Assembly (NCBI GenBank): GCA_002481295.1
Contig: DLDU01000019.1
Coordinates: forward strand, 1-6,613
Origin: Prevotella sp. UBA7764
GTDB lineage: Bacteria > Bacteroidota > Bacteroidia > Bacteroidales > Bacteroidaceae
Reading direction: 5' to 3'
Length of the DNA: 6,613 bases
Positions 1 to 6,592 of the stretch are shown here, in pieces. The number at the start of each line of letters is the position of its first letter. The stretch's first letter is position 1. The notes below the pieces were generated by a model. That model did not search any database and was not told where the DNA came from. It saw only the letters and a program-made list of their open reading frames with translations. The position numbers and the translations under genes were made by a program.

Positions 1-22
1 TTAATATGAATAATTCAGGTTA
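1..22. repeat. Left terminal repeat, probable insertion sequence end
   Basis: Bases 2-22 are an exact 21-base inverted copy of 6593-6613 at the other edge; identity stops at base 23. The repeat is itself an imperfect dyad: TGAAT-A-ATTCA in the centre with TAA and TTA at the outer ends. It interrupts the substrate-binding lipoprotein gene, supplying six unrelated codons and a stop. Inverted ends that point outward and cut a gene are what two copies of one insertion sequence would leave at contig edges. No transposase lies inside the window, so the family is not known. The element boundary within the shared TAA is not resolvable. Confidence 0.7.
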
Positions 23-549
23 GCTTTCTTAAAAGGAGAGACGAGGATGGCATCGGGTTGGAGCGCCATGACCGTCTCGGTGTCGAAGTTTCCTTCATAG
101 CCAATCTTGGCGATCTTACCCTCAGCGATGCGGTGCCTCACGTCTTTGTCTTGCAGATGGCGCACGCTGGTGATGGCCGAAACCTGGTCGAGTGCATGCA
201 GTTGGATGAACGCAGCCAACTGCTCCGTGCCCATAGGAATGCAATGCTCCACCGGTACTTCCACCCGATGATTGTATTCCTTAGGAATGCCGGAAGCGTT
301 GACACCACGGGGAATCAGCGCCAGACGATAAGTGCTCCGGCTCTTATGTCCTGCCACACTGATGTCGACAAGACGTGTTCCGTCGGAGAGATAGCGTACG
401 GTGAAGTTCTTTGCATAACGAAGCGTGACGTGGGCACTGTCTGAGAGAATCTCGCTCACGTCGGCTTTCTGCCCCCGATGGCTGAGCGTGCCCGGTCGGC
501 AGGCAGAAAACAAAAGAAGGCACAGCACTATGGCCATGCCCTTCTTCAT
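1..549 (-). pseudogene. Truncated ABC transporter substrate-binding lipoprotein (BtuF/FepB-like)
   Basis: This would be the periplasmic binding lipoprotein of an iron-complex or cobalamin ABC importer, passing ligand to a BtuC/FecD-type permease. The chosen start (ATG at 549) gives a short signal peptide ending in a lipobox, LFSAC, with the lipidated Cys at residue 17; a purine-rich AGAAGAGAG lies just upstream. A starting codon at 597 would add 16 polar residues before the signal, so it is less likely. From about residue 98 the protein resembles the Peripla_BP_2 fold (VPVEHCIPMGTEQ, then FDTETVMALQPDAILVSPF), matching the N-terminal lobe. Native sequence ends near Ala176; the last six residues, NLNYSY, and the stop come from the terminal repeat. 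Relatives I recall are roughly twice this length, so the C-terminal lobe is missing. The ligand cannot be told from this half. No TAnnTTTG promoter is visible upstream, so it may have been co-transcribed with pstB. Confidence 0.72.
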
Positions 550-676
550 CTCTCTTCTCAATAAATATCTGTCAATCAAAAAATGGATTCTTTTCATATT
601 GTCTTAATGGGGTGGGTAGCTCATGACTTTCTCGTTATTCTAATCTTTATCAGAGGCAGTCTAAACCTATCGCCTT

Positions 677-1466
677 TTAACTGAATGCGCCGTTGAGGTA
701 CTTTCGTGTCAGTTCGTTCTTTGGATGACGGAAGACCTGCTCGGCATCGCCTTCTTCCACGACTTTGCCCATGTACATAAAGATGACGTGATCGGCAATG
801 CGTAGCGCTTGACTCAATGTGTGTGTGACCATCACGATGGAGTTGTTGACTTTCAATTCAGTAAAGAGCTCCTCAATCTTGTGGCTGCTGCTGTCCGCCG
901 CTCAAGCGGGATGCCAGAGAGTTGAGTCTGTCCTTGACCTCGTCCCACAATCCCACGGCGCGGAGATAGTGGCGCACGATCTTGTTTTGCTGATGACGGT
1001 TATGGATGCCGTGGATGCGGCAACCGTAAGCCACATTGTCGTAGATGCTCATAGGCAGAGGGCAGGGACGCTGGGGCACCAATCCAATGTTGCGCCGCAG
1101 TTCCGAAAGGCGACTGCTGCCCGCTTTGAGGATATTGTCACCATCGAAGGTGACCTCGCCTGTCATGCGCAGACCTTCGATGTTGTCGTTGAGACGGTTG
1201 AACGTGCAAAGCAACGTGCTCTTACCGCACCCCGAGGGACCGATGATGCAAGTGATCTTGTTGCGGGGAATCTCCACATTGATGTCTTTCAGGATATGAG
1301 CGCCATTGATATAGACATTGAGATGACGGGCTTGAAGACGTGCACCCGTGGCGTGAGCAAACTTGTTGGTTACGGAAAAGGATTCGTCCCCTCTGTTGAG
1401 GCTACTGAAAGCAAACGGAAAGAAATCGTTGCCAAAGTGGTGGAGTGTACTTGCTATTGCGTTCAT
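677..1466 (-). pseudogene. pstB: Phosphate ABC transporter ATPase PstB, inactivated by internal deletion
   Basis: PstB is the cytoplasmic ATPase that powers the PstSCA phosphate importer. From ATG at 1466 the first frame encodes 197 residues: Walker A GPSGCGKST at 76-84, the PstB-typical NRLND, a Q-loop (VPQRP, Gln132), PMSIYDNVAYG and the signature LSGGQQQ at 188-194. It then runs PQD and stops at 873-875. The rest of PstB continues in another frame from 883 (HKIEELFTEL, the H-loop VTH, MYMGKVVEEGDAEQVF) to a stop at 677-679. Compared with E. coli PstB, about 30 residues between LSGGQQQ and KIEEL are missing, including the end of the signature helix, Walker B and the D-loop. Without Walker B the product could not hydrolyse ATP normally even if the frame were restored. 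RPCPLP instead of the usual RPNPFP, and LLCTFN instead of LLRTFN, also hint at decay. About 40 residues precede the domain, so the exact start is uncertain. An assembly error is possible. Confidence 0.85.
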
Positions 1467-1489
1467 AAGCGTCTCTGATTTTACAGTTG

Positions 1490-1497
1490 CAAAGTTA
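1490..1497 (-). promoter_or_regulatory. Probable pstB promoter -7 element
   Basis: Read on the minus strand, this is TAACTTTG, an exact match to the Bacteroidetes -7 consensus TAnnTTTG. It lies 23 bases before the proposed pstB start at 1466, leaving room for a short leader. No TTG-type -33 element is visible at the expected spacing, so the call rests on one box and position. Confidence 0.45.
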
Positions 1498-1542
1498 CGG
1501 AAAACATCGATGCCGGGGAATACCATGCTGATAGTATTTTCA

Positions 1543-1580
1543 TACCACAAAGATGGTAGAGTCAAATACCCTTATAGGGT
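1543..1580. promoter_or_regulatory. Two small dyads between divergent pstB and pstS, possible operator
   Basis: Two short inverted repeats lie between the divergent promoters. TACCA (1543-1547) pairs with TGGTA (1554-1558) across six bases. ACCCT (1568-1572) pairs with AGGGT (1576-1580) across TAT and ends two bases before the putative -33 box of pstS. The location suits a regulator site, for example for phosphate control, but the sequences are short, match no Pho box I can name, and could be chance. Confidence 0.25.
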
Positions 1581-1581
1581 G

Positions 1582-1613
1582 ATTGTCTATTTTGTGGATT
1601 CATTCTATCTTTG
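1582..1613 (+). promoter_or_regulatory. Bacteroidetes-type promoter for pstS
   Basis: ATTG at 1582-1585 is followed after 20 bases by TATCTTTG at 1606-1613. This fits the Bacteroidetes primary-sigma consensus (TTTG or TTG, about 19-20 bases, TAnnTTTG) and is the best promoter in the window. Transcription would begin near 1620, giving a leader of about 80 bases before the ATG at 1702. The leader is AT-rich and shows no riboswitch I recognise. Confidence 0.65.
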
Positions 1614-1701
1614 CATGAAGATAAACAAGTAATATGCGATGATGAATAACCCGTGCAAAGAGCAGACAACTCGATACATACCATATATAATAAGGTGTAG
1701 A

Positions 1702-2637
1702 ATGGCGAAACTCACTATTGCACTTCTTTTATTTCCTTTGCTTTTCAGTGGTTGTGGAAGGAAACCGGCTGGAAAAGCAGAAGACCTGCAGGGCAACATT
1801 ACCGTGTCGGGTGCGTTTGCGTTCTATCCGCTGATGCTTCGTTGGGCCGACGCTTTCAGTCAGAGACATCCTGGAGTGACCATCGACGTATCGGCCGGTG
1901 GCTCGGGTAAGGGTGTCACCGACGTGTTGGCAGGACAAGTAGACTTGGGCATGGTATCGCGGGAGTTGAAAGCTCCGGAGTGTCAGCGCGGTGCAATGGC
2001 GGTGGCGGTAGCCCAAGATGCTGTCGTGCCTATCAGCAATATCCGTCATCCACTCTATCGTCACTTGCTTCGACGGGGACTCTCTCAGAAGGTGGCATGT
2101 GGTATTTGGGTCACCGGAACCATCAAGACCTGGGGGCAGGCAGCGGGCGTGAACAGTCATGTGCTTATCAATGTCTACACTCGCAGCGATGCTTGTGGGG
2201 CTGCGGAGACCTTTGCCGCCTGGCTGAAGTCGCATCAGGAGGACTTGCGCGGCACGGGTGTCTACGGCGATCCGGGCATCGTGCGTCAGGTGGCTAACGA
2301 TCCTTATGGGCTCGGCATGTGCAATATCAGCTATGCTTTCGACGATCAGACCGGGCGTCCCAACGAAGGCATTGCACTCTTTCCCATTGACGCGAATGGT
2401 GACGGACGTATCAGCAAGGAAGAGCAGTTCTATGCTTCCAAGCAAATGCTGATTAAGGCTATTCAAGACGGACGGTATCCTTGTCCACCGGCTCGCCAAC
2501 TCTACGTGGTGAGCAAAGGCAAACCTCAGGATGCCATCGTCAAGGCTTTCCTTCGTTTCATCTTAGAAGAGGGACAGCAATACAATGTCCCGGCGGGCTT
2601 CATACCGGTGAATGAAAAGAACAAGGCAAAACGCTGA
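1702..2637 (+). CDS. pstS: PstS-like phosphate-binding lipoprotein
   Basis: This is a 311-residue periplasmic substrate-binding lipoprotein of the PstS family, which captures phosphate for the PstCAB importer. I chose the ATG at 1702 because it follows AAGG six bases upstream and places a compact signal peptide directly before the lipobox LFSGC (Cys18). An in-frame ATG at 1639 would add 21 residues that do not look like a signal peptide. Family features are SGAFAFYPLM at 36-45 and SAGGSGKGVTDV from residue 64, which form the usual phosphate loop, then VDLGMVSRE and TRSDACGAAETF at about 160-171. Residues 230-241, DANGDGRISKEE, fit an EF-hand loop. Five cysteines follow the lipid Cys. The gene diverges from broken pstB; pstC and pstA are not beside it, so partners must be elsewhere or lost. 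It appears monocistronic, with its own promoter. A related anion or a sensing role cannot be excluded. Confidence 0.85.
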   Translation: MAKLTIALLLFPLLFSGCGRKPAGKAEDLQGNITVSGAFAFYPLMLRWADAFSQRHPGVTIDVSAGGSGKGVTDVLAGQVDLGMVSRELKAPECQRGAMAVAVAQDAVVPISNIRHPLYRHLLRRGLSQKVACGIWVTGTIKTWGQAAGVNSHVLINVYTRSDACGAAETFAAWLKSHQEDLRGTGVYGDPGIVRQVANDPYGLGMCNISYAFDDQTGRPNEGIALFPIDANGDGRISKEEQFYASKQMLIKAIQDGRYPCPPARQLYVVSKGKPQDAIVKAFLRFILEEGQQYNVPAGFIPVNEKNKAKR

Positions 2638-2643
2638 TTCGTT

Positions 2644-2667
2644 GCACACCGCTTGGGGGTGTTGTGC
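2644..2667 (+). terminator. Weak hairpin after pstS, possible terminator
   Basis: ACACC and GGTGT pair around a seven-base loop, flanked by GC and TGTGC that give an alternative outer GCACA/TGTGC pairing. It begins six bases after the pstS stop, but no T-run follows, so an intrinsic terminator role is doubtful. Confidence 0.3.
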
Positions 2668-2739
2668 AGAAAGCGTTGAGTATGTTTTAAATTAGTTTAA
2701 TTGTACCCTTAGACTTAATAGTATAAAGCGGAAAATGGA

Positions 2740-2747
2740 TAACTTTG
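2740..2747 (+). promoter_or_regulatory. Probable -7 element for the adenylate-forming enzyme gene
   Basis: TAACTTTG matches TAnnTTTG exactly and lies 38 bases before the ATG at 2786, in an AT-rich stretch. There is no clear TTG at the -33 distance. Together with the hairpin after pstS it suggests that this gene is transcribed separately from pstS. Confidence 0.42.
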
Positions 2748-2785
2748 TTATAAACTTAAAGTTTTGAAAGTGTTAAAGTCAATTA

Positions 2786-4417
2786 ATGATGACAGATTTT
2801 AAAGAGATATTTGAGAGTCGCTACACATGGATAGAGGGATTTATGCGCAACGTGCGCCGCTATGGATGGCGCACGGCAATGATAGATCCCATTCAGAAGA
2901 AAACATGGACTTACCGTGAACTCAACGCTGATGTCAACCGGCTTACCAACCGTCTGATGACCGACGGACTGAAAAAGGGTGACGTGATGATGATGATGAT
3001 GCTCAATTGTCCGGAGTTTGCCTTTATTTATATTGCAGCCCACAAAGGCCATTTTGTCAACAGTCCTGTGAGCTATCGACTTTCGTCGGGAGAGTTGGCT
3101 GACCTGCTGAAAACAAACAAGCCGAAGATACTCTTCTTTGACGAGGCACGCAAGGGCGATGTCCTCGCTGCCGTGAAGATGAGCGGATGGCATCCTCAGC
3201 GTCTTGTGGTCGTCGACGGGGCCAGCGACGGCACGGTCATCTCGTTTGTCGACTATGTCGATGGCAGCACAGCCGAGGAGCCAGCGTTCACTTGCGAGTA
3301 TAACATCTACGACGAGACGACGCGCCTCTTCACCTCCGGTACGACGGGACACGCTAAGGCTGTGCCACTGACGAGCATCAACGAGGTGCTCTCCAGCCAC
3401 GACGTGATGATCCATTTCCCGATGAGCTATAAGGACGTGACGATGAACACCACTCCTTGGTTCCATCGTGGCGGACTGCACTGTGCCGGTCCTTGCCCTA
3501 CTTTCTATGCTGGAGCAGCCTTGGTGGTGATGCGCAAGTTCGATGCCGGACTGACGCTGAAATATGTCGACCGCTATAAGATCACGTTTGTCATCGGCGT
3601 GCCTACCGTCTTGGAGCGTCTTGCCGACGAGCAGGAAGACAAGGGCTACGACATCAGCACGCTGCACGGCATCGTGACGATGGGCAGTCCGCTTGAGCGT
3701 TCGGCCTGCATCCGCTATCAGAAAGTGCTCACGCCAAATATCTTCAACGGCTATGGCACGACCGAGACCTTCTGGAATACCTTCCTCCGGCCTTTCGATC
3801 TGCCGGAGAATGCCGGTACGGCCGGTGCCTCTTGCGTCGATGATGACGTGCGTGTGGTGAAAGTCTATGAGGACCGTCGCGCCGAGCCCGATGACCTGGC
3901 CAAGGACGACGGCACGGAGATCGGCGAGGTGATCATCTCGTCGCCGGCAAAGTCGCCATTCAAATATGTCAACAATCCCGAGGAGACCGAGCAGAAATAC
4001 TACAAAGGATTCCTCTATACCAACGATCTGGCTACGTGGGACGAGCATCAGTTTGTCACCATCGTTGGGCGTAAGGACGACATGATCATCTCTTCGGGCG
4101 AGAATATCTATCCCGTGGAGATTGAGGAAGTACTCAACCTCAATTCTAAGGTGAAGGACTGCATCGTCACTTCTGTGCCTGACAAGATGCGCGGACAACT
4201 CGTCACGGCATACGTCGTCAAGGCTGACGAGAGCCTCACAGCCGAGGAGTTGGACGAGTTCTGCAAGGAAAGCCCCGAGATTGCCAACTTCAAGCGGCCG
4301 CGTTACTATCGCTTCGTGTCGAGTGTTCCACTCAATGCCACGGGTAAGAAACTCCATGCCAAGATCAAGGCGATCGCCGCTGAAGACCTGCGCAATGGTT
4401 TGCTCTATCGCGTATAA
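2786..4417 (+). CDS. Class I adenylate-forming enzyme, acyl-CoA synthetase-like
   Basis: A complete 543-residue member of the ANL superfamily, which activates a carboxylic acid with ATP to an acyl-AMP and usually transfers it to CoA. The P-loop motif A3 is TSGTTGHAK at 183-191; PWFHRGG lies at 224-230; motif A5 NGYGTTE at 321-327; A7 YTNDLA at 411-416; the A8 hinge and start of the C-terminal domain GRKDDMIISSGENIYPVEIE at 428-447; and A10 PLNATGK at 515-521, whose Lys521 should be the catalytic lysine. Length is normal for a free-standing acyl-CoA synthetase; no carrier or reductase domain is fused. A7 has Asn where Gly of TGD is usual. Residues 68-72 are five Met in a row. Two adjacent ATGs (2786 and 2789) can start it; there is no strong Shine-Dalgarno, as is common in Bacteroidetes. 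The substrate cannot be read from sequence; a medium- or long-chain fatty or aromatic acid is possible. Neighbours give no pathway clue. Confidence 0.88.
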   Translation: MMTDFKEIFESRYTWIEGFMRNVRRYGWRTAMIDPIQKKTWTYRELNADVNRLTNRLMTDGLKKGDVMMMMMLNCPEFAFIYIAAHKGHFVNSPVSYRLSSGELADLLKTNKPKILFFDEARKGDVLAAVKMSGWHPQRLVVVDGASDGTVISFVDYVDGSTAEEPAFTCEYNIYDETTRLFTSGTTGHAKAVPLTSINEVLSSHDVMIHFPMSYKDVTMNTTPWFHRGGLHCAGPCPTFYAGAALVVMRKFDAGLTLKYVDRYKITFVIGVPTVLERLADEQEDKGYDISTLHGIVTMGSPLERSACIRYQKVLTPNIFNGYGTTETFWNTFLRPFDLPENAGTAGASCVDDDVRVVKVYEDRRAEPDDLAKDDGTEIGEVIISSPAKSPFKYVNNPEETEQKYYKGFLYTNDLATWDEHQFVTIVGRKDDMIISSGENIYPVEIEEVLNLNSKVKDCIVTSVPDKMRGQLVTAYVVKADESLTAEELDEFCKESPEIANFKRPRYYRFVSSVPLNATGKKLHAKIKAIAAEDLRNGLLYRV

Positions 4418-4444
4418 TTCTATCGAAGTGAGGGCTTAAAACGC

Positions 4445-4495
4445 ATAGGAGAAGCGATGGAAACGACAAAATTCCGTTGCTTCTCCTATTTTTTT
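4445..4495 (+). terminator. Strong rho-independent terminator after the adenylate-forming enzyme
   Basis: Arms 4445-4462 and 4472-4489 pair over 18 positions (16 Watson-Crick and two G-U) around a nine-base loop ACGACAAAA, followed by a run of seven T (4489-4495). It begins 28 bases after the stop of the upstream gene. This is a textbook intrinsic terminator and isolates that gene from the lipoprotein gene downstream. Confidence 0.92.
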
Positions 4496-4550
4496 GTGTC
4501 TTACTCTCAGTTTTTCTCTTTTTTTGTCAACACTTTGCTGGTGTTTTTCT

Positions 4551-4558
4551 TACTTTTG
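4551..4558 (+). promoter_or_regulatory. Probable -7 element of the FimB/Mfa2-like gene
   Basis: TACTTTTG matches TAnnTTTG and lies 30 bases before the ATG at 4588. TTTG motifs occur upstream at 4523-4526 and 4533-4536, but their spacings (24 and 14 bases) bracket rather than match the usual 19-20. A promoter is expected here because a strong terminator precedes it. Confidence 0.5.
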
Positions 4559-4587
4559 CAGAAAGTTTAATCTTTTAACCTGTTGCT

Positions 4588-5481
4588 ATGAGAAAGCAGT
4601 TATATTCTCTGATACTATTGTGTTGCTGTCTGTTGCTGTTCTCCTGTCAGAAGGCTTATGTAGGCGACGACGACTCAGAAGAAGTCCGCAAAGAAAGCGG
4701 TGTGAATCTACGGCTTAGCATTGTCAGGCTTGGCGATGCCGATTTTGAGAAGTCCTATGAAGTGTTGCGCAGTGCGGATGTCACCACCTTGTGCAATAGG
4801 GTGAGCGTCGCTGTTTATCGAGATGGTACAAGAGTGAAGCAAGTTAACCAAACGACATCGGACCAAGACTTCGGAAAGATACAGCTGACACTGCCTGCCG
4901 GAAAGTACAAGATCTTGATTTTGGCCTACAGTGGATCGAAGAGTGCGACGATGACCGACGCGGAGAAGGTCTGTTTCAGTGGCGGAATGAGTGACACCTT
5001 CTGGTATTGCAAGGACATAGACTTGGAGTCCGACACGTCAGAAGACATCACGATGAAGCGTATCGTGGCGATGTTCCGCTTGTCACTGACCGATGCCATG
5101 CCAAAAAATGTCAAGACTTTGAAGTTCGCCTACACGGGCGGCAGCTCAACGCTCAATGGTGTGACAGGCTTAGGGTGCGTCAACTCCCGGCAGAGCGTGG
5201 AGTTTGCGATCACGTCGGATATGGTCGGCAAGGCCAATGACTTTGATATATACACCTTTCCCAAACCAGACAGTCAGACATTGAAGGTCACAGTGACAGC
5301 CTTGGACGCAAGTGACAATCAACTTATCCAACACATTTTTAATGGCGTGGAGATCCAGTGCAATATGATTACGAAGTACACCGGCGCTTTCTTCTCTGAT
5401 GTTGGTTCGTGTGCCAACGCCAGTTACTCCGGTCGGTTGCTGACCAATGATGAGTGGAGACTGAGCGATAACACATTCTGA
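4588..5481 (+). CDS. FimB/Mfa2-like fimbrial-associated lipoprotein
   Basis: A 297-residue predicted lipoprotein. The signal peptide has a Cys/Leu-rich hydrophobic core and a lipobox LFSC with the lipid Cys at 20. Asp27-29 and Glu31-32 follow the Cys, and such acidic residues often mark surface-exported Bacteroidetes lipoproteins. The body resembles the FimB/Mfa2 family: an N-terminal beta domain (CNRVSVAVYRDG at 69-80, then LPAGKYKILILAYS at 102-115), followed by DITMKRIVAMFRLSL from 153 and YTGGSSTLNGVTGLG at 182-196. In Porphyromonas such proteins anchor or regulate the length of fimbriae of the FimA/Mfa1 type. No fimbrial stalk or tip gene is adjacent, so this copy may be solitary or act as a general surface lipoprotein. 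It has its own promoter, no Shine-Dalgarno and a terminator on each side. Family placement is by pattern recognition, without a search. Confidence 0.68.
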   Translation: MRKQLYSLILLCCCLLLFSCQKAYVGDDDSEEVRKESGVNLRLSIVRLGDADFEKSYEVLRSADVTTLCNRVSVAVYRDGTRVKQVNQTTSDQDFGKIQLTLPAGKYKILILAYSGSKSATMTDAEKVCFSGGMSDTFWYCKDIDLESDTSEDITMKRIVAMFRLSLTDAMPKNVKTLKFAYTGGSSTLNGVTGLGCVNSRQSVEFAITSDMVGKANDFDIYTFPKPDSQTLKVTVTALDASDNQLIQHIFNGVEIQCNMITKYTGAFFSDVGSCANASYSGRLLTNDEWRLSDNTF

Positions 5482-5492
5482 TATAAAATGAA

Positions 5493-5531
5493 ATATCCCC
5501 GGCTTGAGCCGTTTGCTCAAGTCGGGGATAT
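5493..5531 (-). terminator. Terminator between convergent fimB-like gene and rpoD
   Basis: Arms 5493-5509 and 5515-5531 pair over 17 positions with one G-T exception and a five-base loop CGTTT. On the minus strand the hairpin is followed by the T-rich TTTCATTTTATAT, so it best fits termination of the sigma-factor gene, whose stop lies 30 bases before it. On the plus strand no T-run follows, but the stem sits 12 bases after the lipoprotein stop and could still work both ways. Confidence 0.85.
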
Positions 5532-5560
5532 ACTTATGAAAGACAGAGACCCTAAGCCTC

Positions 5561-6430
5561 TCATCCAAGATATTGGGTGAGAATTTTGGCGTAAGGACTA
5601 CGTCTGATCTTCTCAATAGCCTTTTCGCGTATCTGGCGCACCCGCTCGCGGGTGAGTCCCAAGCGCTCACCGGTTTCCTCGAGCCCTTCCTCTTGACATC
5701 CAATGCCGAAACTGCGTGTAATCACCTCTTGCTCACGTGGCTTCAATACTTTCTTAAAGATGCTCTCTAAGTCGATGCGCATAGATTCGCGGTTGGTGAT
5801 ATTCGACACCGTATGGTCGGATGAAGGCAACAGATCAGCCAGGCTGTTGCTATCGTCTTCGTTGAATGGTGCGTCGATGCTCATGTGCCGTGTGTCAGCA
5901 GTCAGGGCGTCTTGTATCTTATTGCTGTCGATGTTGGTGAGGGCAGACAGCTCTTCTGTGGACGGCTTGCGGTGATTGGTTTGCTCAAACTTCTCTATCT
6001 CTTGGTTGATCTTCGAGATGGCTCCCACTTGGTTGAGTGGCAGTCTGATCATTCTGCTCTGTTCGGCGATGGCCTGCAAAATGCTCTGACGGATCCACCA
6101 CACCGCGTAGGATATGAATTTGAAGCCTCGTGTAGGATCGAACTTCTCAGCCGCCTTGACCAGTCCAATGTTGCCCTCGTCGATGAGGTCGGGCAGTGAG
6201 AGCCCCTTGTGCTGATATTGCTTGGCAACGGACACGACGAAGCGCAGGTTGGCACGGATGAGCTTGTCCTTGGCACGCTCACCCTCGCGGCCTCCTTTCT
6301 GTATCTTCATAGCCAGCTCTTCCTCCTCGTCGATGTCGGCCATTGGTATGCGGCCTATCTCCAAGAGGTATTTGTCGAGTGACTCGTTCTGCCGGTTGGT
6401 GATGCTACGTTCAATCTTTAACTGTCTCAT
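5561..6430 (-). CDS. rpoD: Primary-type RNA polymerase sigma-70 factor
   Basis: A complete 289-residue sigma factor that directs RNA polymerase to promoters. It opens with [13 protein letters not shown], has region 1.2 at about 16-47 ([13 protein letters not shown]), region 2 at about 52-122 ([26 protein letters not shown], then [15 protein letters not shown] for promoter melting and -10 binding), region 3 at about 130-205 and region 4 at about 218-280 with the helix-turn-helix [20 protein letters not shown]. Region 1.1 is absent, as in the Bacteroidetes primary sigma (about 286 residues). Start at 6430 follows an AGAAAGGAT sequence about 15 bases upstream, rather far for a Shine-Dalgarno. 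The C-terminus ([28 protein letters not shown]) differs from the principal Bacteroides RpoD as I remember it, so this could be a second RpoD-like paralogue instead of the housekeeping copy. It is convergent with the lipoprotein gene and ends at a strong hairpin. Confidence 0.9.
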   Translation of the reverse strand: MRQLKIERSITNRQNESLDKYLLEIGRIPMADIDEEEELAMKIQKGGREGERAKDKLIRANLRFVVSVAKQYQHKGLSLPDLIDEGNIGLVKAAEKFDPTRGFKFISYAVWWIRQSILQAIAEQSRMIRLPLNQVGAISKINQEIEKFEQTNHRKPSTEELSALTNIDSNKIQDALTADTRHMSIDAPFNEDDSNSLADLLPSSDHTVSNITNRESMRIDLESIFKKVLKPREQEVITRSFGIGCQEEGLEETGERLGLTRERVRQIREKAIEKIRRSPYAKILTQYLG

Positions 6431-6539
6431 GACTATTATGATCCTTTCTTATCTTTTTATCCAAGAAATTAAAAGCAAAAACCATACCAGATGCCAGCTT
6501 GGCGAGAGCAACGAAACAAATCAACAAAAGGTATTAAGC

Positions 6540-6592
6540 TTATGCACCTGTTATAGAAGTTCCTGTGAGCGATGTGGCAGAAAAAGTAGCCT
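6540..6592 (-). other. Region upstream of rpoD next to the right repeat; possible remnant of a cut gene
   Basis: Between the repeat and rpoD there are about 160 bases without a clear gene. On the minus strand a frame stays open from the repeat to a TAA at 6540-6542 and reads VKATFSATSLTGTSITGA. If the repeat is an inserted element that cut an upstream gene, this would be that gene's last 17-18 codons. On the plus strand bases 6538-6600 are also open. At this length neither frame is evidence of coding. From 6431 to 6539 the DNA is AT-rich leader; sequences resembling -7 boxes occur but do not match TAnnTTTG. Confidence 0.2.

Noticed and set aside
550..676. Riboswitch, for example cobalamin, ahead of the substrate-binding lipoprotein
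   Set aside because: The 127-base gap is too short for a cobalamin riboswitch plus expression platform, and I see no B12-box-like sequence or strong hairpin.
819..1478. A 219-codon plus-strand frame over pstB
   Set aside because: It is antisense to clear PstB motifs on the minus strand and shows no recognisable domain of its own.
1639..1701. Upstream in-frame start for pstS that would add 21 residues
   Set aside because: The added residues are polar and would bury the signal peptide; the ATG at 1702 has AAGG at good spacing and puts the hydrophobic core at the N-terminus.
1729..2499. A 256-codon minus-strand frame over pstS
   Set aside because: It is the complement of a well-supported PstS-like gene and has no family features.
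2783..4357. A 524-codon open frame on the minus strand, antisense to the adenylate-forming enzyme
   Set aside because: It lies almost wholly opposite a gene with all ANL motifs. The translation is rich in His, Arg, Asp and Val with no domain, signal or start context, as expected for the complement of a codon-biased gene.
6481..6534. Promoter for rpoD, from boxes such as TATGGTTTTTG and TACCTTTTG on the minus strand
   Set aside because: Both depart from TAnnTTTG by extra bases and have no -33 partner at 19-20 bases, so a specific site cannot be supported.
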